Assembly (NCBI RefSeq): GCF_014648515.1
Contig: NZ_BMRG01000003.1
Coordinates: 491,720 to 551,145, forward strand
Length of the DNA: 59,426 bases
Reading direction: 5' to 3'
Origin: Saccharothrix coeruleofusca
GTDB lineage: Bacteria > Actinomycetota > Actinomycetes > Mycobacteriales > Pseudonocardiaceae
Part shown: in pieces, positions 44,425-52,341 of the stretch
How the letters are laid out: the number at the start of each line of letters is the position of its first letter
Numbering within the stretch: position 1 is the first letter of the stretch
Program-made: the position numbers and the translations under genes
The notes under the pieces: model-generated
Told to the model about the DNA's origin: nothing
The model's database searches: none
The model's input: only the letters and a program-made list of their open reading frames with translations

Positions 44425-45849
44425 GTGAGTCGACGCGCGAAGATCGTCTGTACCCTGGGCCCCGCCACCGCCACCGCTGACAAGATCAACGAGCTGGTCG
44501 CGGCGGGGATGGACGTGGCGAGGATGAACTTCAGCCACGGCAGCCACGCGGACCACAAGCAGGTCTACGACCTCGTCCGCGCCGCCGCGGACGCGTCGGG
44601 CCGCGCGGTGGGCGTCCTGGCCGACCTGCAGGGCCCCAAGATCCGCCTCGGCCGGTTCGCCCACGGCCCCGTCGAGTGGCGCACCGGCGACATCGTCCGG
44701 GTCACCGTGGAGGACGTCGAGGGCACCCACGACCGGGTCTCCACCACCTACAAGGAGTTGGCCAAGGACGCCAAGGTCGGCGACCGGCTGCTGGTGGACG
44801 ACGGCAAGGTCGGCCTGGTGGTCACCGACATCGAGGGCCCGGACGTGGTCTGCGAGGTCACCGAGGGCGGCCCGGTCAGCAACAACAAGGGCCTGTCGCT
44901 GCCCGGCATGGACGTGTCCGTGCCCGCGCTGTCCGAGAAGGACATCGAGGACCTGGAGTTCGCCCTCAGCCTGGGCGTGGACTTCATCGCGCTGTCCTTC
45001 GTGCGCTCGCCCGCCGACATCGACCTGGTGCACCAGGTGATGGACCGCAGCGGTCGCGGACGGCTGCCGGTGATCGCCAAGATCGAGAAGCCCGAGGCGG
45101 TCGACAACCTCGAAGCCATCGTGCTGGCCTTCGACGGCGTCATGGTCGCCCGCGGCGACCTGGGCGTGGAGCTGCCGCTGGAGCACGTGCCGCTGGTGCA
45201 GAAGCGGGCCATCCAGATCGCCCGCGAGAACGCCAAGCCGGTGATCGTGGCCACCCAGATGCTCGACTCGATGATCACCAACTCGCGCCCGACCCGCGCG
45301 GAGACCTCCGACGTGGCCAACGCCGTGCTCGACGGCGCGGACGCGCTGATGCTCTCCGGCGAGACCAGCGTGGGCCGCTACGCGATCGAGTCGGTCAAGA
45401 CCATGGGCCGCATCATCGAGGCGGTGGAGACCGAGTCGGTGGTGGTGCCGCCGCTGACCCACGTCCCGCGCACCAAGCGCGGCGTGATCTCCTACGCGGC
45501 CCGCGACATCGGCGAGCGGCTCAACGCCAAGGCGCTGGTGGCGTTCACCCAGTCCGGTGACACGGTGCGGCGGCTGGCCCGCCTGCACACCCACCTGCCG
45601 CTGCTGGCGTTCACCCCGGAGCCCAGCGTGCGCAGTCAGCTTGCTCTCACCTGGGGCACCGAGACGTTCCTGGTGCCTAAGGTGGACTCCACCGACGAGA
45701 TGGTCCGCCAGGTGGACGCCTCCATGCTGTCGATCGGCCGCTACCAGCCGGGAGACCTCATGGTCGTCGTCGCGGGCTCCCCGCCCGGCACCGTCGGCTC
45801 GACCAACCTCATCCGGGTCCACCGGCTCGGGGAGGAAGACCACGCCTAG
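44425..45849 (+). CDS. pyk: pyruvate kinase
   Basis: The 474-residue enzyme converts phosphoenolpyruvate and ADP to pyruvate and ATP, ending glycolysis. Diagnostic stretches are AKIVCTLGPATA, MNFSHGSHADHK, ADLQGPKIRLG, the active-site VIAKIEKPEAVDNL, MVARGDLGVELPL and ATQMLDSMI. The C-terminal allosteric domain is intact. It starts at GTG and ends 8 bases before the thioesterase gene, so they may be co-transcribed. Confidence 0.98.
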   Translation: MSRRAKIVCTLGPATATADKINELVAAGMDVARMNFSHGSHADHKQVYDLVRAAADASGRAVGVLADLQGPKIRLGRFAHGPVEWRTGDIVRVTVEDVEGTHDRVSTTYKELAKDAKVGDRLLVDDGKVGLVVTDIEGPDVVCEVTEGGPVSNNKGLSLPGMDVSVPALSEKDIEDLEFALSLGVDFIALSFVRSPADIDLVHQVMDRSGRGRLPVIAKIEKPEAVDNLEAIVLAFDGVMVARGDLGVELPLEHVPLVQKRAIQIARENAKPVIVATQMLDSMITNSRPTRAETSDVANAVLDGADALMLSGETSVGRYAIESVKTMGRIIEAVETESVVVPPLTHVPRTKRGVISYAARDIGERLNAKALVAFTQSGDTVRRLARLHTHLPLLAFTPEPSVRSQLALTWGTETFLVPKVDSTDEMVRQVDASMLSIGRYQPGDLMVVVAGSPPGTVGSTNLIRVHRLGEEDHA

Positions 45850-45857
45850 GAGATGAC

Positions 45858-46784
45858 GTGACAGAGGCTGCCCGTGCCGCGGCGACCGCCCCGCTCCAGG
45901 ACGTTCCGCTGGACAGCGACGGTGTTCCGCACGGGCAGCCCGTGCTCGACCGCCTCGTGGCGCTGCTGGACCTGGAGCGCATCGAGGAGAACATCTTCCG
46001 AGGGGTGTCCCCCGCCGAGTCGCCCGTGCGGGTGTTCGGCGGGCAGGTAGCGGGGCAGGCGCTGGTGGCGGCGGGGCGGACCGTCCCGCCGGAGCGCCGG
46101 GTCCACTCGCTGCACTCGTACTTCATCCGCGGCGGCGACCCGACGATCCCGATCGTCTACGAAGTCGACCGCATCCGCGACGGCCGCTCGTTCACCACCC
46201 GCCGCGTGGTGGCCGTCCAGCGCGGCAAGGCGATCTTCTCGCTGTCCGCGTCGTTCCAGCTCGACGAGCCGGGCCTGGACCACCAGGAGCCGATGCCCGC
46301 CGTGCCCGAGCCGGAGTCGCTGCCCACCTACGCCCAGGCCGCCGCCGGGTACCTGGACAAGGTCGGCATGGCGCGACTGCCCAGGCCGATCGACGTGCGC
46401 TACGTGACCGAGCCGCCGTGGCGGGCCCGCGAGGGCGGGCCCGCCGAGGCGCGCAGCCAGGTGTGGATGCGCGCCGACGGCAAGCTCCCCGACGACGACC
46501 TGCTGCACGTGTGCGTGCTGGCCTACGCCTCGGACATGACGCTGCTGGACTCGGTGCTGGTGCGGCACGGCGTCTACTGGGGCACCGACAAGGTGCTGGG
46601 GGCCAGCCTGGACCACGCGATGTGGTTCCACCGCCGGTTCCGCGCCGACGAGTGGTTCCTCTACGACTGCGCCTCGCCCTCGGCGTCGGGGGCGCGCGGC
46701 CTGGCGACCGGTCGGTTCTTCTCGGCCGATGGCCAGTTGGTGGCCACGGTGGTCCAGGAGGGACTGCTCCGGGTGCTGGACTGA
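45858..46784 (+). CDS. tesB: acyl-CoA thioesterase II
   Basis: The 308-residue protein is a double hot-dog thioesterase that releases CoA from acyl-CoAs. FRGVSPAESPVRVFGGQVAGQALVAA, LHSYFIRGGDPTIPIVYEVDRIRDGRSFTTRRV and the later LDHAMWFHRRFRADEWFLYD match TesB. The position 8 bases after pyk is common in actinomycetes. GTG start with a TAGGAGATGAC site. Confidence 0.94.
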   Translation: MTEAARAAATAPLQDVPLDSDGVPHGQPVLDRLVALLDLERIEENIFRGVSPAESPVRVFGGQVAGQALVAAGRTVPPERRVHSLHSYFIRGGDPTIPIVYEVDRIRDGRSFTTRRVVAVQRGKAIFSLSASFQLDEPGLDHQEPMPAVPEPESLPTYAQAAAGYLDKVGMARLPRPIDVRYVTEPPWRAREGGPAEARSQVWMRADGKLPDDDLLHVCVLAYASDMTLLDSVLVRHGVYWGTDKVLGASLDHAMWFHRRFRADEWFLYDCASPSASGARGLATGRFFSADGQLVATVVQEGLLRVLD

Positions 46785-46827
46785 CCCCGCTACGCTGTGG
46801 CGCCCTGGTGACCGCTGGTGGAAGGTG

Positions 46828-47382
46828 ATGATCGCAGTGCCGGAGCGCTTGCTCACCCTTGGGGAGTGGGACGCGCTCCCGAAGGGCGGATCGCACCGCT
46901 GTGAGCTGGTCGGCGGGGTTCCGCTGGTCGTTCCACGCCCCGCGCCGATCCACCAGCGGGTGGCGTACCGGCTCACCGGGCTCTTGGAGGCCCACCTCCC
47001 GGAGGAGTTCGCCGCTTTCGGTGATGTCGAGGTCGTGGTCAACCCGGTCCACCCCGCGACGCTGCGCGCTCCCGACGTCGTGGTGGTGCCGAGCAGGCCG
47101 ACCGACGAGTACCCCGCTCGCTTCTCCGCGGACGAGGTGCTCCTGGCGGTCGAGATCGTGTCGCCCGGCACCGGGCGGACCGATCGCGTCACCAAGCCCG
47201 CCGAGTACGCCGACGCGGGCATCCCGCACTACTGGCTGGTCGACCTCGACGCGCCCGCCTCGCTGGACGCCTTCACGCTCGTCGACGGCGACTACGAGCA
47301 CGTGGCCGGTGGCAGCGGGAAGGTGCGGGTCCTGAGCCCTTTCACGATCACCGTCGACCTCGCCGAGCTGATCCGCAACTGA
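46828..47382 (+). CDS. Uma2 family endonuclease-like protein
   Basis: This 184-residue Uma2 (DUF820) member is the standard type: YELVGG-like CELVGGVPLVV, the acidic pair in LRAPDVVVV and LAVEIVSPGTG, and TDRVTKPAEYADAGIPHYWLVD. The PD-(D/E)xK residues are intact. The function of the family is unresolved. It is quite diverged from the copy at 27149. ATG at 46828 follows GGTGGAAGG; a GTG at 46825 is also in frame. The gene converges on the SDR with 2 bases between stops. Confidence 0.88.
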   Translation: MIAVPERLLTLGEWDALPKGGSHRCELVGGVPLVVPRPAPIHQRVAYRLTGLLEAHLPEEFAAFGDVEVVVNPVHPATLRAPDVVVVPSRPTDEYPARFSADEVLLAVEIVSPGTGRTDRVTKPAEYADAGIPHYWLVDLDAPASLDAFTLVDGDYEHVAGGSGKVRVLSPFTITVDLAELIRN

Positions 47383-47384
47383 CC

Positions 47385-48086
47385 TCAGCCGAGGGCGTTG
47401 AAGACCTCTTCGGCGCGGTCGCGCTTGGTGTACAGCTCCCAGGCCGCGTCGGCGATGCCGTCGGGGTCGAGCGTGTGCGCGCTCAGGTCGCCCAGCAGTT
47501 CCGGCTGCGCCGTCATCATGCGGTGGATGTCCCCGCGCTCGATCAGCCCGCCGATGGTCAGGGCGCCCGCGTAGACGCCCGTGCCGGCCAGCGCCGCGTT
47601 CAGGGTCAGCGCGTAGTTGCGCAGCGCGGCCGACGAGACCGCCAGGTTGCCCAGCGGGGGCATCGGGACCACGGCGCTCAGGCCGCCCGCGAACAGCAGC
47701 CCGCCCGACCCGCGCTCGACCATGCCGGGCAGGACCGCGCCCACCGCGTCGACCGCCGGGAGGACCCAGCTCATCGCCTCGCGCACGTCGTCGGAGGAGG
47801 TCTCGGTGATCGGGACCGGGCTGATGTCCGCGCTCGCGGGGCCGTAGTAGAGCACGTCGACCCGCCCGATCTCGTCCAGCGCGGCGCGCAGGCTGCCCGC
47901 GTCGCGCACGTCGGCGGTGTGGGAGCCGGCCTGGACCCCGGCGGCGGCCAGGGCGGCGAGGTAGTCGGGGTGCCTGGTCGCGCTGCGCGAGACCAGGGCC
48001 ACCCGGTAGCCCTCGCGGCCGAAGCGGTGGGCGATGGACATGCCGAGGCCGGGGCCGACGCCGAGGACAACAGCGGTTCCGCTCAT
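47385..48086 (-). CDS. SDR-fold protein lacking the Tyr-x3-Lys pair
   Basis: The 233-residue protein has an SDR nucleotide-binding start (VVLGVGPGLGMSIAHRF) and later SDR landmarks (YYGPAS in place of NNAG). Where the catalytic Tyr-x3-Lys should be it reads LAVSSAALRNYAL, so neither residue is in place. It is probably non-catalytic or uses other residues. Some annotated atypical SDRs in actinomycetes share this. It is divergent from a TetR gene with a palindrome between, and is probably repressed by that regulator. ATG at 48086 follows a GGAGGAACC site. Confidence 0.8.
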   Translation of the reverse strand: MSGTAVVLGVGPGLGMSIAHRFGREGYRVALVSRSATRHPDYLAALAAAGVQAGSHTADVRDAGSLRAALDEIGRVDVLYYGPASADISPVPITETSSDDVREAMSWVLPAVDAVGAVLPGMVERGSGGLLFAGGLSAVVPMPPLGNLAVSSAALRNYALTLNAALAGTGVYAGALTIGGLIERGDIHRMMTAQPELLGDLSAHTLDPDGIADAAWELYTKRDRAEEVFNALG

Positions 48087-48105
48087 GGGTTCCTCCGGGA
48101 GAAGT

Positions 48106-48127
48106 AAGTCGAGGTATGCCTCAACTT
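48106..48127. promoter_or_regulatory. palindromic operator between SDR and TetR genes
   Basis: AAGTCGAGG-TATG-CCTCAACTT has 9-base arms with one mismatch. It lies 20 bases from the SDR start and 52 from the TetR start, a typical TetR operator position. Confidence 0.65.
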
Positions 48128-48178
48128 CTTCGAAGCTAGCATTGGTCGAGGACGCCCTCAAGTTCCGATCGGGGAGCC

Positions 48179-48760
48179 ATGCCCAAGCCACTGCGCGCCG
48201 ACGCCGCGCGCAACCGCGACAAGCTGCTGGACGCCGCCACGCGGGTGTTCGGCGAACGCGGGCTGGACGCGCCGCTGGAGGAGATCGCCCGCCGTGCCGG
48301 GGTCAGCATCGGCACCCTCTACAACCACTTCCCGACCCGCGAGGCGCTCATCGACGCGATCTTCCCGGCGCGCGTGGCGGTGCTGGAGCGGATCGGCGCG
48401 CAGGCGCTGGCCGACGACGACGCGTGGCGCGGGTTCACCCGGTTCGTCGAGGGCGTGTTCGCCCTGCAGGCCGAGGACTTCGGGCTCAACGACGCGCTGA
48501 GCGGGCGCTTCTCGACAGCCGCCGGGCTGGCGGAGGCCTGCCGGGGCGGGTTGGAGATCGCGCGGCGGCTCATCGCGCGCGCCAAGGACAGCGGGCAGCT
48601 GCGCGCGGACTTCGAGGAGCGGGACTTCATCACGCTGATCTGGGCGATGTCCAAGGTGATCAGGGAATCGGCGGACGAGGCGCCCCTGGCGTGGCGGCGC
48701 TGCCTGGCGTTCTTCCTCGACGGCCTGCGCGCCGAGGCCGCCCGGCCGATCCCCTCCTGA
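48179..48760 (+). CDS. TetR family repressor
   Basis: The 193-residue protein has a TetR helix-turn-helix, LEEIARRAGVSIGTLYNHF (residues about 37-55), after RADAARNRDKLLDAATRVF. The C-terminal part resembles TetR proteins controlling small oxidoreductases. The divergent SDR and the shared operator make that gene the likely target. It converges on the decarboxylase gene with 12 bases between. Confidence 0.92.
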   Translation: MPKPLRADAARNRDKLLDAATRVFGERGLDAPLEEIARRAGVSIGTLYNHFPTREALIDAIFPARVAVLERIGAQALADDDAWRGFTRFVEGVFALQAEDFGLNDALSGRFSTAAGLAEACRGGLEIARRLIARAKDSGQLRADFEERDFITLIWAMSKVIRESADEAPLAWRRCLAFFLDGLRAEAARPIPS

Positions 48761-48772
48761 GCCCGGCCGCCG

Positions 48773-50161
48773 CTACACCGCCGCGCGCAGGGCGTCCCAC
48801 AGGGCGCGCACGTGCCGCTCCCGCGTGCCCTCCGCGCCGATGGCCACGCGGATGGCGAAGCGGCCGTTCACCGAGGTGTGCGTGACGAACGCCGACCCGC
48901 TGGCGTTGACCACCTCCATGGCCCGCCGGGTGGCCTCCTCGTCGTCCCGCACGGCGATGGTGACCAGCGACAGCGACCTGGGCACCACCAGCTCCCAGCG
49001 CGGGTCCTCGGCCACCCAGCCCTCCAGCGCCTCGGCCAGCGCGATGTGGCCGCGCAGGTGCTCGCGCAGCCCGGACAGGCCGTACCAGCGCAGCACCGAC
49101 CACAGCTTCAGCGCCCGGAACCGCCTGCCCAGCGGGATCTGCCAGTCGCGGTAGTCCACCACCGCGCCGGACTCCGACGCCGCGTTGCGCAGGTACTCCG
49201 GCAGGATCGTCAGCGCGTCCACCAGCACGTCCGGGTGCGCGGTCCAGAACAGCGACAGGTCGAACGCGGTCAGCAGCCACTTGTGCGCGTTGGCCCCGAA
49301 CGAATCGGCCAGCTCCACGCCGTCGAACAGCGCCCGGTGCTCCTCGCACAGCGCCACCGGACCCGCCCAGGCGGCGTCCACGTGCAGCCAGATGCCGTGC
49401 TCGCGGCAGATCGCGGCGATCTCGCGCACCGGGTCGACCGCGCCCGTGCCGGTGGTGCCGATCGTCGCGCACACCAGCACCGGGCGGCGGCCCGCGTCCA
49501 GGTCGGCGCGGACCCGCGCGGCCAGGTCGTCGGCGGACATGGCCTGGGCGGCGTCCACCGCGACCGACCGCACCGCCGACTCGCCCAGCCCGGCCACCCG
49601 CGCCGCCTTGGCCAGTGAGGAGTGCGTCTGCGAGGAGACGTAGACGGTCTCCGACCCGTCCACCCCGGAGTCGCGCCACTTGCCGCCGGACGCGCGCTGC
49701 AGCGCCGCGGTCATCGCCACCAGCGCGGCCGACGAGGCGGTGTCCTGGATGACGCCACCGCCCCGGAACGACTCCGGCAGGCCCATCGCCGTGGCCAGCT
49801 GGTCCATCAGCGCCTGCTCCAGCTCGGTGGCGGCGGGCGAGGTGGCCCACAGCATCCCCTGCACGCCCAGGCCGGTGGACAGCAGGTCGCCCAGCACCGA
49901 GGGCAGCGAGGCGTTGGACGGGAAGTAGCCGAAGAACGACGGGTGCTGCCAGTGCGTGGTGCCCGGCAGCACCACCCGGTCCACGTCGGCCAGCAGCGCG
50001 TCGAAGTCCGATGGCCGCTCCGGCAGCTCCTCCGGCAGCTGCGCGCGGACCCAGCCCGGCTCCACCGGGGACAGCACCGGGAAGTCCTCGATGCGCGAGC
50101 GGTAGTCGGCGACCCAGTCCACCACCTGGTGGCCGATCCGGCGGAACTCCTCTGGCGTCAT
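48773..50161 (-). CDS. aromatic-L-amino-acid decarboxylase-like PLP enzyme (group II)
   Basis: The 462-residue enzyme belongs to the group II decarboxylases. RIGHQVVDWVADY, the HPSFFGYFPS segment, His180 in SSQTHSS stacking on PLP, Asp262 in LHVDAAWAG and the PLP lysine Lys294 in GANAHKWLL are visible. It is of the tryptophan/tyrosine/DOPA decarboxylase type; the exact substrate cannot be told. ATG at 50161 is the family start. A long upstream extension is in frame but not conserved. It is divergent from the sigma-glucanase gene. Confidence 0.92.
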   Translation of the reverse strand: MTPEEFRRIGHQVVDWVADYRSRIEDFPVLSPVEPGWVRAQLPEELPERPSDFDALLADVDRVVLPGTTHWQHPSFFGYFPSNASLPSVLGDLLSTGLGVQGMLWATSPAATELEQALMDQLATAMGLPESFRGGGVIQDTASSAALVAMTAALQRASGGKWRDSGVDGSETVYVSSQTHSSLAKAARVAGLGESAVRSVAVDAAQAMSADDLAARVRADLDAGRRPVLVCATIGTTGTGAVDPVREIAAICREHGIWLHVDAAWAGPVALCEEHRALFDGVELADSFGANAHKWLLTAFDLSLFWTAHPDVLVDALTILPEYLRNAASESGAVVDYRDWQIPLGRRFRALKLWSVLRWYGLSGLREHLRGHIALAEALEGWVAEDPRWELVVPRSLSLVTIAVRDDEEATRRAMEVVNASGSAFVTHTSVNGRFAIRVAIGAEGTRERHVRALWDALRAAV

Positions 50162-50225
50162 GCGGGCAATGTAGCCGCGCGGGCGGACCGGACGGCGGGC
50201 CGGTAGCCCCTGGTCACGACGGGTG

Positions 50226-50252
50226 GGCGGGCACGCGCCGTGGGTGCCCGCC
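50226..50252. promoter_or_regulatory. inverted repeat before the sigma-glucanase gene
   Basis: Perfect 9-base arms GGCGGGCAC and GTGCCCGCC surround 9 bases. It lies in the 208-base gap between divergent genes. It may be an operator or a leader hairpin. No other promoter signal is convincing here. Confidence 0.4.
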
Positions 50253-50369
50253 TGCGATGCCTCGACGTGCCCGCTCCAGTCCGCGCTCGCCGATGCCGAG
50301 GTTCTCGTTATCGTGCGGGCCTTCGAACCGTCTCCGGTGGGGAAGCCCAACACGGCCGAGAGGATCGGG

Positions 50370-52301
50370 ATGCGGACACCGCGGGAGCCGGGCGCCGCCA
50401 CGGTGCTCGCCGCGCAGCGCGGCGAGCAGTCAGCGCTGGACGAGCTGGTGGCGGGGTACCTGCCGCTGGTCTACAACGTCGTCGGGCACGCGCTCGGCGG
50501 CCACTCCGACACCGACGACGTGGTCCAGGAGACCATGCTGCGCGCCCTGGACGGGCTGGGCGGCCTGCGCGACCCGGCCGCGTTCCGGTCGTGGCTGCTG
50601 GTCATCGCCATGAACCAGGTCCGCGAGCGGCACCGGCGCAAGCTGCCGCTGCCGGTGGACGAGCGGGACCTGGTCGACCTGGCCGACCCCGGCGCGGACT
50701 TCGTCGACCTGGCCATCACCCGGCTGCACCTGACCGGGCAGCGCCGCGAGGTCGTCGCGGCCACCCGGTGGCTGGGCGACGAGGAGCGCGAGCTGCTGTC
50801 GCTGTGGTGGATGGAGACCGCGGGGCAGGTGACCCGCGCCGAGGTCGCCGAGGCGGTCGGGCTCAGCCCCCAGCACACCGCGGTGCGCGTGCAGCGGATG
50901 AAGGCCCAGCTGGACGCGGCCCGCGTGGTGGTCCGGGTGCTGGCGGCCACGCCCCGCTGCGGCGAGCTGGCCGCCGTGGTGCGGGACTGGGACGGCCAAC
51001 CCAGCGCGTTGTGGCGCAAGCGGATCGTCCGGCACGCGCGCGAGTGCTCGTGGTGCGGTCGCGGGTTCGAAGACCTGGCCGCCGTAGACGGGCTGGTGGC
51101 GCGGCTGCCGCTGGTGCCGCTGCCCGCCGGTCTGCTCACCCTGCCCGAGCCCACCGCGGCGCTGCCGGACCGGACCGGTGCGGCCGAGAACGCCGTGGAG
51201 AACGCGGCCGTGAAGAACGCCGCTGTGGAGAACGCCGCTGTGAAGCAGGCCGCTGTGAAGCAGGCCGTGGTCAAGAAGGGGATCTGGGCGCACGCGGCGG
51301 CCAAACCGCTCGTCGCCGCGGCCGCCGTCGCCGCGGTGGCGGGCACCGTGGCGGGCGTGGTGGTGTTCCTGCCGCAGGACCGGTCCCCCGAGCCCGTGCC
51401 GATCGCGGCGGCGGCCACCACCACGACGACCACGGCCCCGCCCACCAGCAGCGCCACGACCACGACGACGAGCACGACCACCACGACGACCGCGGTCCCG
51501 ACGACGACCACCACCACGGCGGTCCAGACCACGCAGCAGCAAGCCGCCGCACCCCGGACGCCCGCCGCGCGGTCGAAGAAGAAGGGCGTCAGCACCTGGC
51601 ACTTCGACGGCGTGAACCGCGCGCTGTCCGACGTGGGCGCGGGCTGGTTCTACAACTGGGCCGCCACCCGCGAGAACGTCCAGGCGCCGCCCGGCGTCGA
51701 GTACGTGCCGATGATCTGGGGGGCCAAGTCGGTCACCCCGGAGAACCTGCGGGCGGTCAAGGGGCAGGGCACCACCCTGCTCGGCTTCAACGAGCCGGAC
51801 CTGGCCGAGCAGTCGAACATGACCGTGGAGCAGGCGCTGGACCTGTGGCCCCAGCTCCAGGCGACGGGGATGCGCCTGGGCAGCCCGGCGGTCGCGCACA
51901 GCGGGGACAAGCCGGGCGGCTGGCTCGACCGCTTCCTGTCCGGCGCGCGGGCGCGCGGCCTGCGGGTCGACTTCATCACCCTGCACTGGTACGGCTCGGA
52001 CTTCAGCCCGGCTGCGGTGGGGCACCTGAAGAACTACCTGGACGCGGTGCACGCCCGGTACGGGCTGCCGATCTGGGTCACCGAGTACTCCCTGATGGAC
52101 TTCTCCGGCGGTGGCGTCCGCTACCCCAGCGCCGCGGAGCTGGCGGACTTCGCGGGCAAGTCGTCGCGGATGCTCGAAGGTCTGTCCTACGTGGAGCGCT
52201 ACGCCTGGTTCGCGCTGCCCGCCGACAAGCCGGGGACCGGGCTCTACCTGCCGGGTGGAACGCCCAACCAGGCCGGACAGGCTTACAAGGCAACGGGATG
52301 A
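50370..52301 (+). CDS. membrane fusion: ECF-like sigma factor + TM helix + extracellular GH128-like glucanase
   Basis: The 643-residue protein has six parts. Residues 20-91 are sigma region 2 (DTDDVVQETMLRALDGL, FRSWLLVIAMNQVRERHR). Residues 125-185 are region 4 (TRAEVAEAVGLSPQHTAVRV). Cys197 and His222-x3-Cys226-x2-Cys229 resemble a zinc anti-sigma motif. Residues 273-301 are pentapeptide repeats (NAAVK/E) and 314-334 a transmembrane helix. Residues 350-390 are a Thr-rich linker. Residues 405-643 are a GH128/Asl1-type beta-1,3-glucanase with Glu475 in GFNEPD and Glu572 in WVTEYS. By topology the sigma part is cytosolic and the glucanase outside. I infer a glucan-responsive sigma factor, perhaps released by proteolysis. 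ATG at 50370 has a GAGAGGA site. Confidence 0.9.
   Translation: MRTPREPGAATVLAAQRGEQSALDELVAGYLPLVYNVVGHALGGHSDTDDVVQETMLRALDGLGGLRDPAAFRSWLLVIAMNQVRERHRRKLPLPVDERDLVDLADPGADFVDLAITRLHLTGQRREVVAATRWLGDEERELLSLWWMETAGQVTRAEVAEAVGLSPQHTAVRVQRMKAQLDAARVVVRVLAATPRCGELAAVVRDWDGQPSALWRKRIVRHARECSWCGRGFEDLAAVDGLVARLPLVPLPAGLLTLPEPTAALPDRTGAAENAVENAAVKNAAVENAAVKQAAVKQAVVKKGIWAHAAAKPLVAAAAVAAVAGTVAGVVVFLPQDRSPEPVPIAAAATTTTTTAPPTSSATTTTTSTTTTTTAVPTTTTTTAVQTTQQQAAAPRTPAARSKKKGVSTWHFDGVNRALSDVGAGWFYNWAATRENVQAPPGVEYVPMIWGAKSVTPENLRAVKGQGTTLLGFNEPDLAEQSNMTVEQALDLWPQLQATGMRLGSPAVAHSGDKPGGWLDRFLSGARARGLRVDFITLHWYGSDFSPAAVGHLKNYLDAVHARYGLPIWVTEYSLMDFSGGGVRYPSAAELADFAGKSSRMLEGLSYVERYAWFALPADKPGTGLYLPGGTPNQAGQAYKATG
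51186..51281 (+). repeat. 15-base tandem repeats encoding NAAVK pentapeptides
   Basis: About six in-frame 15-base units encode (N/Q)AAV(K/E) just before the transmembrane helix. Charges alternate Glu then Lys along the array. It is probably a length-variable helical stalk. Confidence 0.8.
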
Positions 52302-52304
52302 GCG

Positions 52305-52334
52305 CGACCGGGGCCCCGCGCGGGGCCCCGGTCG
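52305..52334. terminator. bidirectional terminator between the two glucanase genes
   Basis: A perfect 14-base stem, CGACCGGGGCCCCG with its complement around CG, lies between convergent stops 4 and 8 bases away. Confidence 0.8.
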
Positions 52335-52341
52335 TCCGGGC

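Noticed and set aside
44343-44558. Upstream extension of the VanZ gene
   Set aside because: It would overlap the pyk promoter and its first 45 codons, and it adds no family sequence.
48087-48191. N-terminal extension of the SDR gene to 48191
   Set aside because: The extension would run through the palindrome and into the TetR start, and it is not SDR-like. The ATG at 48086 has a ribosome site.
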